Position numbers and translations under genes: made by a program | Notes under the pieces: model-generated | Database searches by the model: none | What the model saw: the letters and a program-made list of their open reading frames with translations, nothing else | What the model was told of the DNA's origin: nothing | In this document: one piece after another, positions 29,553 through 37,713 of the stretch | Position numbering within the stretch: the first letter of the stretch is position 1 | How the letters are laid out: the number at the start of each line of letters is the position of its first letter | DNA from: Rhodocyclaceae bacterium | GTDB lineage: Bacteria > Pseudomonadota > Gammaproteobacteria > Burkholderiales > Rhodocyclaceae | DNA length: 47,934 bases | NCBI GenBank assembly: GCA_020445945.1 | Contig: JAGRFQ010000083.1 | Coordinates: 1 to 47,934, forward strand | Reading direction: 5' to 3'

Positions 29553-31940
29553 TCAGTCCCGACGCGCCGGCCGCCAGCGTTTGAGGCGCAGCGAGTTGCT
29601 CACCACCGACACCGAACTGAGCGCCATCGCCGCCCCCGCGAGCACCGGATTCAGATACCCGAACACGGCCAGCGGAATGCCGAGCACATTGTAGATAAAC
29701 GCAAAAAACAGATTCTGGCGAATCTTTGACAAGGTCGCGCGCGACAACGCCACCGCGTCGGCCACCCCGTTCAGGTCGCCGCGCACCAGCGTGATGTCGG
29801 CCGCCTCCAGCGCCACGTCGGCGCCGCCGCCCATCGCGAAGGACACATCGGCCGCTGCCAGCGCCGGCGCATCGTTGATGCCGTCGCCGGCCATCCCCAC
29901 CAGCCCCCGGTCCGACGCCAGCGCCGCCACCGCAGCCGCCTTGCCGTCGGGCAGCACCTGCGCATCGACCCGCGCAATGCCAACCGCCGACGCCACCGCG
30001 CGGGCGGTCGCCGGGTGGTCGCCGGTGAGCATCACCACATCGATCCCCGCTGCCTGCAAGCGTGCCACCGCCGCAACCGAGCTGGCGCGCAGCGGATCGG
30101 CCACCCCGATCAGCCCCGCCCATTGCCCATCGACGGCCACCGCCACCAGTGTGCGCCCCTGCGCCGCCAGCGCATCGACCGGCGCGGCCGGCACCGCAAC
30201 CCCGGTATCGCGCACAAAGGCCGGGCTGCCGACACACACCGCGCGCCCCTCGACCCGGCCGCGCACGCCCTTGCCCGGCACCGTCTCGACGCCCTCCGCG
30301 GTGTTCACCCCGGCCGCCGCCTGCACCACCGCGCGTGCCAGCGGGTGGCCGCTCACCGACTCCAGCGCCGCCGCCATCGCCAGCACCGCTTCGCGCGTCC
30401 AGCCCGCGGCAACGACCACGTCGGTCACCGCGGGGCGCCCCTCGGTCAGCGTACCGGTCTTGTCCACCGCCAGCACGGCGAGCTTCTCGGCGCGCTCCAG
30501 CGCCTCGGCGTTCTTCACCAGAATCCCCGCCCGTGCGCCCTGCCCGGTGCCGACCATGATCGCCGTCGGCGTCGCCAGCCCGAGCGCGCACGGGCAGGCA
30601 ATCACCAGCACCGCCACCGCGTTGACCAGTGCCACCACCGCATCCCCGGCCACCGCCCACCAACCGAAGAAGGTCACCATCGCCAGCGCCACCACGGCCG
30701 GCACGAAGATCGCCGACACCGCGTCGGCCAACCGCTGCACCGGCGCCTTCGAGCCCTGCGCCTGCTCGACCATGCGGATGATGCTGGCGAGCAAGGTGTG
30801 TGCGCCGACGCCCACCGCCTCGCAGCGCAACACCCCGTCGCCATTCACCGTTGCGGCAAAGACACGGTCGCCCGCCCGCTTGGCCACCGGCAGGCTCTCG
30901 CCGGTGAGCATCGACTCATCCACCGCCGAGGTCCCCGACACCACCTGCGCATCCACCGGCACCGCATCGCCGGCGCGCACCACAAACAAGGTACCGGGCC
31001 GTACGCGGTCGACCGCCACCTCGACCAGCCCCGACGGCCCGTCGATCCACGCCGTGCGCGGCTGCAGCCGCACCAGCGCCTCGATCGCGTCGGAGGTTCT
31101 GGCCTTGGCCCGCGCCTCAAGCAGCTTGCCCATCAACACCAGCGTGATGATCGCCGCCGAGGCTTCGAAATACACATACTGATCGTGCCACCCGGCCAGC
31201 GTCACCGCGGCGCTGAAACCGTAGGCCATCGAGGTCCCCAGCGCGACCAGCACATCCATGTTGGCGCCCCCGCCACGCAGCGCCGCCCAAGCGCCGCGAT
31301 AGAAGCGCGCGCCGATCCAGAACTGCACCGGCGTGGCCAGCGCGAGCTGCCACCACCGCGGGATCAGGTCGTGCCCGCCTTCGCCGAAGAACATCACCGG
31401 CATCTGCGCCACCAGCGGCAGCGACAGCATCAGCGCAATCGCAAAACGATTGCGCTCGGCCACCCACGCAGCGCGCTTGCGCTGCTTCTCCTGGGCCCGC
31501 GCGTCGGCGCCGCGCGGGTGCGCGGCGAAACCTGCCTGTGCGATCGCAGCGGTGAGCGCCGGCGCATCGGCGGCCCACGCCTGACGCGCAAGCTGCGCCG
31601 ACTCGGTAGCAAAATTGACGGTTGCCTCGACCCCCTCGAAGCGGTTGAGCACTTTTTCCAGGCGCTGCGCACAGGCCGCGCAGGTCATGCCCTCGATGCC
31701 GAAGTCGAGCACCTGCGCGGGGACTTCGAAGCCGGCTTTGCGGATCGCATCGACCACCGCCTCCGGCGATGCCGTCGCCGCCGCGTCGAGGGTCACGCGC
31801 GCACGCTCGGCAGCAAGATTGACCTGCGCGTCGACGCCGGGCAGGCGCTTGAGCACACGCTCGATGCGCGTTGCGCAGGCGGCGCAGGTCATGCCTTCGA
31901 TTGGCAGGTCGAGCGCGACGGGTTTGGCAGATTCGGTCAT
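29553..31940 (-). CDS. copA: Copper-exporting P1B-type ATPase CopA
   Basis: This ATPase exports Cu(I) from the cytoplasm. The 795-residue protein begins with two HMA domains (GMTCAAC at 16-22 and 84-90), followed by eight membrane helices. It has the transmembrane CPC metal site (449-451, in [15 protein letters not shown]), the phosphorylated Asp493 in DKTGTLTEG, and the hinge [22 protein letters not shown] is present as SGHPLA. Two N-terminal HMA domains and the CPC motif fit CopA rather than the cbb3-assembly ATPase CcoI. It is followed by copZ, and preceded by a MerR-type operator/promoter shared with the divergent regulator. Confidence 0.95.
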   Translation of the reverse strand: MTESAKPVALDLPIEGMTCAACATRIERVLKRLPGVDAQVNLAAERARVTLDAAATASPEAVVDAIRKAGFEVPAQVLDFGIEGMTCAACAQRLEKVLNRFEGVEATVNFATESAQLARQAWAADAPALTAAIAQAGFAAHPRGADARAQEKQRKRAAWVAERNRFAIALMLSLPLVAQMPVMFFGEGGHDLIPRWWQLALATPVQFWIGARFYRGAWAALRGGGANMDVLVALGTSMAYGFSAAVTLAGWHDQYVYFEASAAIITLVLMGKLLEARAKARTSDAIEALVRLQPRTAWIDGPSGLVEVAVDRVRPGTLFVVRAGDAVPVDAQVVSGTSAVDESMLTGESLPVAKRAGDRVFAATVNGDGVLRCEAVGVGAHTLLASIIRMVEQAQGSKAPVQRLADAVSAIFVPAVVALAMVTFFGWWAVAGDAVVALVNAVAVLVIACPCALGLATPTAIMVGTGQGARAGILVKNAEALERAEKLAVLAVDKTGTLTEGRPAVTDVVVAAGWTREAVLAMAAALESVSGHPLARAVVQAAAGVNTAEGVETVPGKGVRGRVEGRAVCVGSPAFVRDTGVAVPAAPVDALAAQGRTLVAVAVDGQWAGLIGVADPLRASSVAAVARLQAAGIDVVMLTGDHPATARAVASAVGIARVDAQVLPDGKAAAVAALASDRGLVGMAGDGINDAPALAAADVSFAMGGGADVALEAADITLVRGDLNGVADAVALSRATLSKIRQNLFFAFIYNVLGIPLAVFGYLNPVLAGAAMALSSVSVVSNSLRLKRWRPARRD

Positions 31941-31969
31941 GGCGCAAACGGAACGCTGGAAATGAAAAC

Positions 31970-32001
31970 AGTCTAAACTCCGTAGTCAGGTACGGAGTCA
32001 A
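31970..32001 (-). promoter_or_regulatory. MerR-type copA promoter with operator in a 20-base spacer
   Basis: On the minus strand TTGACT (32001-31996) and TAGACT (31975-31970) are 20 bases apart, too long for free sigma70 use. The spacer region carries the palindrome ACTCCGTA-N6-TACGGAGT (31977-31998), the classical MerR/CueR/ZntR operator form. MerR-family activators twist such overlong promoters into shape when metal binds. This is direct evidence that the adjacent regulator controls copA. The regulator's own start (32005) lies just 7 bases beyond the operator. Confidence 0.88.
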
Positions 32002-32004
32002 GCC

Positions 32005-32436
32005 ATGCAATCGATGACCATCAGCCAGCTCGCGCGCGCCGCCGAGGTGGGCGTCGAAACGGTGCGCTATTACCAGCGCCGCGGACTGATCGCGGTGCCG
32101 CCAACGCGGAGCGGCATCCGCCGTTACGAGGCGCCAACGCTGGTCCGCCTGCGCTTTATCCGCCGCGCGCAGGGGCTGGGTTTCAGCCTTGAGGAAATCG
32201 GCGATCTGCTGGGCCTGGACGAGCACACGGACCGCGTTGCGGCGCGTGCCATTGCGCGCGAAAAGCTGACCCAGATCGAAGAGCGCATCGCGCAGCTGCA
32301 GGCCATGGCGCACGCGCTACGCGATCTGGTGGCGTGCTGCGAGCACAGCCCGGCGGCGCAACCGTGCCCGATCCTGCACACGCTGGCTCAGCCCACGCGG
32401 GCCGACAGTTACTCGAAGTCGACCGGCGCCGGCTGA
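32005..32436 (+). CDS. MerR-family metal-responsive regulator of copA
   Basis: The 143-residue protein has the MerR winged helix (MTISQLARAAEVGVETVRYYQRRGLI; SGIRRYEAPTLVRLRFIRRAQGLGFSLEEI), a dimerisation coiled coil (about 80-110) and a C-terminal metal loop C111-C112-EHSPAAQP-C121. Position and operator say it senses copper for copA. The loop is not CueR-like: CueR has a single Cys pair 8 residues apart, while the CC plus Cys nine residues later resembles ZntR/PbrR. Yet the Cys those proteins have at the coiled-coil start (HTC in ZntR) is Asp76 here. Metal identity is therefore open. A second ATG at 32014 is possible. Its 3' end overlaps the convergent rhodanese gene by 28 bases. Confidence 0.85.
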   Translation: MQSMTISQLARAAEVGVETVRYYQRRGLIAVPPTRSGIRRYEAPTLVRLRFIRRAQGLGFSLEEIGDLLGLDEHTDRVAARAIAREKLTQIEERIAQLQAMAHALRDLVACCEHSPAAQPCPILHTLAQPTRADSYSKSTGAG

Positions 32437-32792
32437 TCGATCTGCAGCCCGGCCTCGGCCCAGGCGTCAAAGCCCCCGGCCAGCGACACAGCGGTGTCGA
32501 CACCCATCTGCTGCAAGGCCACGGTCGCCAGTGCGGCGCGGCCGCTGGTCTTGCAATACACCACGATCGGGCGCGCAGTCTGGGTCAGTTCGGGCGTTGC
32601 CGCGAACCGGAACTCCAGCATCCCGCGCGGAATGTTGAGCGCACCCGGCAGATGGCCGGCGGCGAACTCCATGGGCTCGCGCACGTCCAGCACCACCGCG
32701 CCGGCGGCGATCAGCGCCTGGGCCGCGCCGGGGTCAACTTCGCGGATCTGGGACTTGGCTTCGAGAACGAGGTCGTGACTGGTTTTGGCCAT
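32409..32792 (-). CDS. Rhodanese-like sulfurtransferase
   Basis: A 127-residue single rhodanese domain with the active-site loop YCKTSGRAALA (catalytic Cys about residue 82) and the DVREPMEFAAGHLPGALNIPRG motif. Rhodaneses move sulfane sulfur or act in thiol redox. It follows the TauE/SafE-like gene by 49 bases and probably shares the hemN transcript. The start MAKTSHDLVLEAK is preferred to an ATG 102 bases upstream, which would run back into the neighbouring gene's end. Overlaps the convergent regulator gene by 28 bases. Confidence 0.85.
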   Translation of the reverse strand: MAKTSHDLVLEAKSQIREVDPGAAQALIAAGAVVLDVREPMEFAAGHLPGALNIPRGMLEFRFAATPELTQTARPIVVYCKTSGRAALATVALQQMGVDTAVSLAGGFDAWAEAGLQIDQPAPVDFE

Positions 32793-32841
32793 CAGATGCT
32801 CCGGATGCGTTGTATCAAGATCGGTTTGCAAGCGCGCGCCG

Positions 32842-33549
32842 CTACACCGCGCACACGACGCCGCTCCACAGGGCCGCGCCGAGGGACGAGGCATTGAGCA
32901 GGCCGAACACGCCGAAGCCCAGCACCACGGTGCCGGCGACCGAGCGGACCCAGCGATTGCGGGTAACGCCGCGCAGATGCTTGAGGAGCATGCCGGCGAG
33001 CAGCAGATTGGGCAGCGTCCCCAGTCCGAAGGCCAGCATCAGCGCACCCCCGCGCAGTGCCGACCCGGTCACCAGCGCGGTTGCGAGCACGCTATAGATC
33101 AGCCCACAGGGCAGGAACCCCCACAGCAGGCCCAGCGGAAACGCCTGCGCCGGCCCCTTGGCGGGCAGAAAACGCCGCGTCAGCGGTTGCACCCGGCGCC
33201 ACACCCCGTGGCCGGCCCGCTCGACCGGTGCGAGCAGGCGCGTGAAGCCGGTGAGGTAGAGCCCCAGGGCGATCAGCATGACGTTTGCGAGTACGTAGAA
33301 ACCCATCTGGATGGGCAGGAAATCGTCGAACAGGAAGCCGACCGTGCCGAGCGCGCCCAGCGCGGTGCCCAGCACGGTATAGGTGGCGATGCGGCCGAGG
33401 TTGTAGGCGAGATGAATCGGCCATTGACGCTGCACCTGACCGGGAATCTGCACCGTCAGCGCGCTGACGATGCCGCCGCACATGCCGACACAGTGCGTGC
33501 CGCCAAGCAGGCCGATCAGGAAAACAGCGAGGTAGCCGGTCTCGAACAT
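32842..33549 (-). CDS. TauE/SafE-type (COG2836) membrane protein
   Basis: A 235-residue polytopic membrane protein with about six helices of the sulfite exporter TauE/SafE-like COG2836 group. The hallmark is in the first helix: GLLGGTHCVGMCGGIVSAL, with a Cys-x3-Cys that resembles metal- or thiol-handling sites of the DsbD/UreH relatives. LLWGFLPCGLIYSVLATALVTGS is the second half's counterpart, also with a Cys. Family members often sit in cbb3-oxidase/FNR neighbourhoods and are suspected in copper delivery, but this is not proven. It lies 52 bases after hemN on the same strand. Confidence 0.82.
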   Translation of the reverse strand: MFETGYLAVFLIGLLGGTHCVGMCGGIVSALTVQIPGQVQRQWPIHLAYNLGRIATYTVLGTALGALGTVGFLFDDFLPIQMGFYVLANVMLIALGLYLTGFTRLLAPVERAGHGVWRRVQPLTRRFLPAKGPAQAFPLGLLWGFLPCGLIYSVLATALVTGSALRGGALMLAFGLGTLPNLLLAGMLLKHLRGVTRNRWVRSVAGTVVLGFGVFGLLNASSLGAALWSGVVCAV

Positions 33550-33601
33550 GCGCTATCCGGGGGCGTCGATCCGGGCAGCCTACCACAGCGCCCGGCGTGC
33601 C

Positions 33602-35011
33602 TCAGATCACCTTTGAATAGCGCGCCCGCTCGCGGTCGGCGCGCAGGTGGCGGTCGAACAGCATGGCGACGCCACGCACCAGCAGCCGCCCCGGCGGCAG
33701 CACCGTGAGCCACTTGTCATCGATGCGCACCAGCCCTGCTTCGGCCATGTTGCGCAGGTCTTCCATCTCGTCGGCGAAGTACTGTTTGAAATCGATCATG
33801 TGGGCGATTTCGATCGACTCGAACGAGAGCTCGAAGTGGCACATCAAGGCCTGGATGATCGAACGGCGCAGGATGTCGTCGGCGGTGAGCTCGATTCCGC
33901 GCAACACCGGCAGGCGGTCCTGGTCGAGCACGTCGTAGTACTCGTCGAGCGTCTTCACGTTTTGCGCGTAGGTTGGCCCGACCTTGCCGATGGCCGACAC
34001 GCCGAAGGCCAGCAGGTCGCACTCGGCGTAGGTGGAGTAACCCTGGAAGTTGCGATGCAGACGGCCCTGACGCTGAGCCACCGACAACTCGTCGTCAGGC
34101 TTGGCGAAGTGGTCCATGCCGATGTAGATGTAGCCCGCCTCGGTGAGCCGCCGGATCGCCAACTGCAGGATCTGCAACTTGGTGTCGGCATTGGGCATCT
34201 GCTCCGGGTCGATGCGCCGCTGGGGCTTGAACAGCCCCGGCAGGTGCGCATAGCTGTAGAGCGAAATACGGTCGGGCGAGAGCGCGAGCACCTGCTCGAG
34301 GGTGCGATTGAAACTGATCACGTTCTGCTTGGGCAGCCCGTAGATCAGATCCATGCTCACCGACTTGAAGCCGGTCGCGCGCGCGGCGTCGAGTACCAGC
34401 TTGGTCTCGTCGAAGCTCTGCAGGCGGTTGACCGCGCGCTGCACGTCGATATTGAAATCCTGAACGCCGATGCTCATACGATTGAAACCGACTTCGGCGA
34501 GCATCGCTACCGTGGCATGATCCACCTTGCGCGGGTCGACCTCGATCGAATATTCGCCTTCGGGCATGAGCGTAAAATGCTCGCGCACGGTGGCCATGAG
34601 CTGGCGCATCTCCTCATGCGAGAGGAAAGTCGGGGTGCCGCCGCCGAGGTGCAACTGGATCACCTGGCGCCCGCCGTCGAGGCAGGCCGCCTGCATGGCG
34701 ACCTCCTTGGCGAGGTACTTCAGGTATTTGGCCGAGCGCCCATGATCTTTGGTGATAATCTTGTTGCAGGCGCAGTAGTAGCAGATGGTGTTGCAGAACG
34801 GGATGTGGAAATACAATGACAGCGGCCGGCCCATGCCGCCCACGGTTCTGCGCCCGAGCCAGTTCCCGAGCGCGTCGGCATTGAATGCCTCGACAAAGCG
34901 ATCGGCGGTAGGATAGGAGGTATAACGCGGCCCGTTGACGTCGAAGCGACGAATCAACTGGGGGTCGAAAATGAGGTCTTTCTGATTATCCATGATCGTA
35001 CGTTGGGTCAT
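33602..35011 (-). CDS. hemN: Oxygen-independent coproporphyrinogen III oxidase
   Basis: A radical-SAM enzyme that makes protoporphyrinogen IX during haem synthesis without oxygen. The 469-residue protein has the N-terminal NGPRYTSYPTA block, the cluster motif FCNTICYYCACNK (C-x3-C-x2-C), LHLGGGTPTFLS, and the HemN C-terminal domain (IDFKQYFADEMEDLRNMAEAGLV). GAGGG precedes the ATG at 35011; an in-frame ATG at 34993 would also give a normal N-terminus. An FNR-type box lies 37 bases upstream, between it and divergent fnr. The TauE/SafE-like and rhodanese genes follow and are probably co-transcribed. Confidence 0.96.
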   Translation of the reverse strand: MTQRTIMDNQKDLIFDPQLIRRFDVNGPRYTSYPTADRFVEAFNADALGNWLGRRTVGGMGRPLSLYFHIPFCNTICYYCACNKIITKDHGRSAKYLKYLAKEVAMQAACLDGGRQVIQLHLGGGTPTFLSHEEMRQLMATVREHFTLMPEGEYSIEVDPRKVDHATVAMLAEVGFNRMSIGVQDFNIDVQRAVNRLQSFDETKLVLDAARATGFKSVSMDLIYGLPKQNVISFNRTLEQVLALSPDRISLYSYAHLPGLFKPQRRIDPEQMPNADTKLQILQLAIRRLTEAGYIYIGMDHFAKPDDELSVAQRQGRLHRNFQGYSTYAECDLLAFGVSAIGKVGPTYAQNVKTLDEYYDVLDQDRLPVLRGIELTADDILRRSIIQALMCHFELSFESIEIAHMIDFKQYFADEMEDLRNMAEAGLVRIDDKWLTVLPPGRLLVRGVAMLFDRHLRADRERARYSKVI

Positions 35012-35047
35012 TGGCCCTCACGATCTCAAAATCCCGCCGCAGACGGG

Positions 35048-35061
35048 TTGACGTGGATCAA
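35048..35061. promoter_or_regulatory. FNR/Dnr-type box between hemN and fnr
   Basis: TTGACGTGGATCAA matches TTGAT-N4-ATCAA with one mismatch. It is centred 43 bases from the hemN start and 53 from the fnr start. I find no convincing -10 element at the spacing for direct activation on either side (transcription would begin almost at the start codon of hemN), so repression, autoregulation or use of a different start is possible. Confidence 0.75.
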
Positions 35062-35107
35062 CGGACCCTCTGCAGCGCACAAGAGAACACTTAGGAGTCA
35101 GCCATTC

Positions 35108-35851
35108 ATGGCATCAACGGCACGTCTTACCGTTCTATCGGAAGGTTTGAAAACCGCCTGTTCGCAATGCAATCTGCAGGAATTGTGCCTGCCGATCGGC
35201 CTGTCGAACAACGATCTTGCACAACTGGACGAACTGGTCAGCGTCCGCAAGCGCCTCAAGCGCCACCAGCACCTGTATCGCACCGGCGATCCTTTCGAGG
35301 CGATCTACGCCGTGCGCGCGGGCTCGTTCAAGACCTCCATCGTGCAGGAGGACGGGCGCGAGCAAGTCACCGGATTCCAAATGACGAGCGAGATCCTCGG
35401 GCTCGACGGGATCAGCGCCGAAACCCACACCTGCGACGCCGAGGCACTCGAAGACAGCGAGGTGTGCGTGATCCCGTTCGCCAAACTCGAAGAGCTGTCG
35501 CGCCAGGTGGAACCCCTGCAGCACCAGTTTCACAAGGTCATGAGCCGCGAGATCGTGCGCGACCACAGCGTGATGATGCTGCTCGGCTCGATGCGCGCCG
35601 AAGAGCGCCTGGCGGCTTTCCTGCTGAACCTCTCGCAGCGCTTCACGGCACGCGGGTTTTCGCATACCGAGTTCCATCTGCGCATGACGCGCGAGGAAAT
35701 CGGCTCCTACCTGGGCCTCAAGCTCGAGACCGTATCGCGCGCCTTTTCACGCTTCCAGGAGCGGGGCCTGATCTCGGTCCAGCAAAAACACATTCATATC
35801 CTGGACATCGACGGGCTCCACGCCATCGTCAGCCAGCACACGGCGCTGTAG
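35108..35851 (+). CDS. fnr: FNR-type oxygen-sensing regulator
   Basis: A 247-residue FNR. The [4Fe-4S] ligands are present: Cys18, Cys21 and Cys27 (ACSQCNLQELCLP) and Cys120 (LEDSEVCVIPF), spaced as in E. coli FNR. The beta-roll has GSFKTSIVQEDGREQVTGF. The recognition helix is TREEIGSYLGLKLETVSRAF, with the E-x2-SR that reads TTGAT-type boxes. The start MASTARLTVLSEG is set by TTAGGAG about 11 bases upstream; a longer open frame upstream is non-conserved. It is expected to drive hemN, the cbb3 oxidase and others under low oxygen. The hemerythrin gene converges 5 bases after its end. Confidence 0.94.
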   Translation: MASTARLTVLSEGLKTACSQCNLQELCLPIGLSNNDLAQLDELVSVRKRLKRHQHLYRTGDPFEAIYAVRAGSFKTSIVQEDGREQVTGFQMTSEILGLDGISAETHTCDAEALEDSEVCVIPFAKLEELSRQVEPLQHQFHKVMSREIVRDHSVMMLLGSMRAEERLAAFLLNLSQRFTARGFSHTEFHLRMTREEIGSYLGLKLETVSRAFSRFQERGLISVQQKHIHILDIDGLHAIVSQHTAL

Positions 35852-35856
35852 CGCAC

Positions 35857-36393
35857 TCAGGCGCGCACGCGACGGCGCGCCTTCATGTTGCGGCTGAATA
35901 CCGCCAGATCCGCTTCGGTCAGCAACTGCGCCGCATAGGGCAGCAGTTCGTTGTCTTCGCGGTCCATGTGGTTGTGGTAGCGCGCGGTAAAGTTTGCGAC
36001 ATCGTCGGCGCTGAGCTGGTCGCTCTCGCCATCGGCAATGGCCTTGAGCTGTGCCCGCAACACAATCCACTTGCGGGCCAGCGCGGCGTGATCGTCCTGC
36101 GCCCAGCGAACCAGCGACTTGACACGATACTGCCCCTCGGCCGCGACCCGCTGGATCAGACACGGGAACAGGTCTTCCTCTTCGTCGCGATGGTGGTTCA
36201 CCGCCGCGGTATCGAAATACCGCATGACCGCGGCCGCCGCTTTCTGAGCGTCGGCGTCGGCGCCGTGGTCGGGCAACCACCGCAACAAACGGTCCAGCGT
36301 CTCGAGCTGGCCATAAATCCGCTGATGGCAGGCCGACAGGATATGCAACGGTTCATCCAGTGATGGCGCAGTGGAAAACAGCGAATCAATCAT
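35857..36393 (-). CDS. Hemerythrin-like (HHE) di-iron protein 1
   Basis: A 178-residue four-helix hemerythrin-fold protein. The di-iron ligand pattern is complete: His23 in ACHQRIYGQ, His-x3-Glu in NHHRDEEEDLFP, His in DDHAALARKW, and His-x3-Asp/Glu in YHNHMDREDNELLPYA. Such proteins bind oxygen or nitric oxide, or help repair iron-sulfur proteins; which applies here is unknown. It lies 18 bases after the SirB gene, so the two form an operon. GAGGAGC precedes the start. It converges on fnr with 5 bases between. Confidence 0.87.
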   Translation of the reverse strand: MIDSLFSTAPSLDEPLHILSACHQRIYGQLETLDRLLRWLPDHGADADAQKAAAAVMRYFDTAAVNHHRDEEEDLFPCLIQRVAAEGQYRVKSLVRWAQDDHAALARKWIVLRAQLKAIADGESDQLSADDVANFTARYHNHMDREDNELLPYAAQLLTEADLAVFSRNMKARRRVRA

Positions 36394-36411
36394 CCGAATC
36401 CCTCAGCTCCT

Positions 36412-36792
36412 CTACGAAAAAAATCCGGCCGGCGACTTGCTCAGGGCAACCGAGACGATGTAGGCAAAGGTCAGCGCCGCCGCAAGCAGCGCCACGCAGC
36501 GTGTCGTCTTCGTCCGTCCGCGCTTGAGCGCGACGGTGCCGAAACCGATGTACGCCAGCAGCCCCAGCACCTTGGCCGTCACCCAACCATGTATGAAGGG
36601 ATATTGCGCCATCATCATCGACAATACAATCGCCGAGGCCAGCAACAACGTATCCACCACATGCGGCAAGACCCGCGTCAAACGGGCATTCAGACGCGCC
36701 GAACCGGACAACATCCAATAGCCGCGCAGCAAAAATCCGCAGGCGCTCAGCGCCACGCAGGTCATGTGAAAATGCTTGATAGCCAGATACAT
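36412..36792 (-). CDS. SirB-family membrane protein
   Basis: A 126-residue protein with four hydrophobic segments. It starts MYLAIKHFHMTCVALSACGF and has the SirB family features RGYWMLSGSARLNARLTRVLPHVVDTLLLAS and WVTAKVLGLLAYIGFGTVALKRGR. SirB was named for a role in Salmonella invasion gene expression, but the family is widespread and its function is unclear. The conserved His (8, 10, 46, 70) could bind haem or metal. The start at 36792 is preferred because upstream residues are not family-like. It is first in a pair with hemerythrin 1. Confidence 0.8.
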   Translation of the reverse strand: MYLAIKHFHMTCVALSACGFLLRGYWMLSGSARLNARLTRVLPHVVDTLLLASAIVLSMMMAQYPFIHGWVTAKVLGLLAYIGFGTVALKRGRTKTTRCVALLAAALTFAYIVSVALSKSPAGFFS

Positions 36793-37020
36793 CGATTCCC
36801 CTCGCCCTTTCGCTGACGACCTCATCCAAGAACAGCACGACGATACCGCAAAGTCCGCCGCCACCGGCGGGCACGCACCCTCGCCCGGCGTGACCAGACC
36901 GTCGTCATAGCGCCGCCGGACACGACCCACCATCACCGATCACTGATATAAACGGCGGGCGTTCCGCCACCCGCGCCGGCCGTGATACATTCGTGGCCTC
37001 AGGAGATAATCAGCCGCTTC

Positions 37021-37713
37021 ATGAACCACGAGAAAATCGACATCCCCGGCCTGCTCAGCCGCATGCCCTTGTTCAGCGCCATGTCTGAGGATGGTCTGCG
37101 CTTCATCGCCGACACCACGCGCGAACGACGGCTGCACAAAGGCGAGTTGCTGTTCCAGCGCGGCGACCGCTCGAAAGGCTTCTACTACGTTATTTTCGGG
37201 CAAATGAAGCTCGCCTTTTCGTCGCCGCAAGGCAATGAAAAAGTGGTCGAAGTACTGGGCCCGCACCAGAGCTTTGGCGAAGCGGTGATGTTCATGGACC
37301 AACCGATCCCGGTATTTGCCGAATCGCTCACCGACACCTTGCTGCTGCACATCGCACGCGATGCGGTGTTCGAGCAGCTCGACCACGACCCGCAGTTTGC
37401 CCGGCAGATGCTCGCCGGCATGGCGCTGCGCCTGCACACCATGATCCGCGATGTCGAATCGTATTCGCTGCGTTCGAGCACCCAGCGGGTCATCGGCTAT
37501 CTGCTGCAGCAAACGCAAGACACGCCGAACGCCGACACCCAGCAAACGATCGACCTGCCGACCAGCAAGCAGGTGATCGCCTCGCGCCTCAACCTCACGC
37601 CGGAAACCCTGTCGCGGATTTTCCACGAGTTGTCGTGCGCCAGCCTGATTACGGTGCAAGGCAAGCACATAACCCTGCACAACATCGACAAGCTGCGCGA
37701 CTACAACGGCTGA
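37021..37713 (+). CDS. dnr: Dnr-like Crp/Fnr regulator (NO-responsive type)
   Basis: The 230-residue regulator lacks FNR-type N-terminal cysteines. It resembles Pseudomonas Dnr: GFYYVIFGQMKLAFSSPQGNEKVVEVLGPHQSFGEAVMFMDQP in the sensory domain closely follows the Dnr pattern, and the recognition helix SKQVIASRLNLTPETLSRIF has the E-x2-SR for TTGAT-type boxes. Dnr senses NO through haem and turns on denitrification genes; that role is inferred. AGGAG at 37001-37005 is 15 bases from the ATG, rather far; a start at 36982 is possible. It faces the hemerythrin-DUF2249-membrane protein operon and overlaps its last gene by 13 bases. Confidence 0.82.
   Translation: MNHEKIDIPGLLSRMPLFSAMSEDGLRFIADTTRERRLHKGELLFQRGDRSKGFYYVIFGQMKLAFSSPQGNEKVVEVLGPHQSFGEAVMFMDQPIPVFAESLTDTLLLHIARDAVFEQLDHDPQFARQMLAGMALRLHTMIRDVESYSLRSSTQRVIGYLLQQTQDTPNADTQQTIDLPTSKQVIASRLNLTPETLSRIFHELSCASLITVQGKHITLHNIDKLRDYNG

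Noticed and set aside
30015-31976. A 653-codon plus-strand frame
   Set aside because: Antisense to copA, with an Arg/His-rich composition and no recognisable motif.
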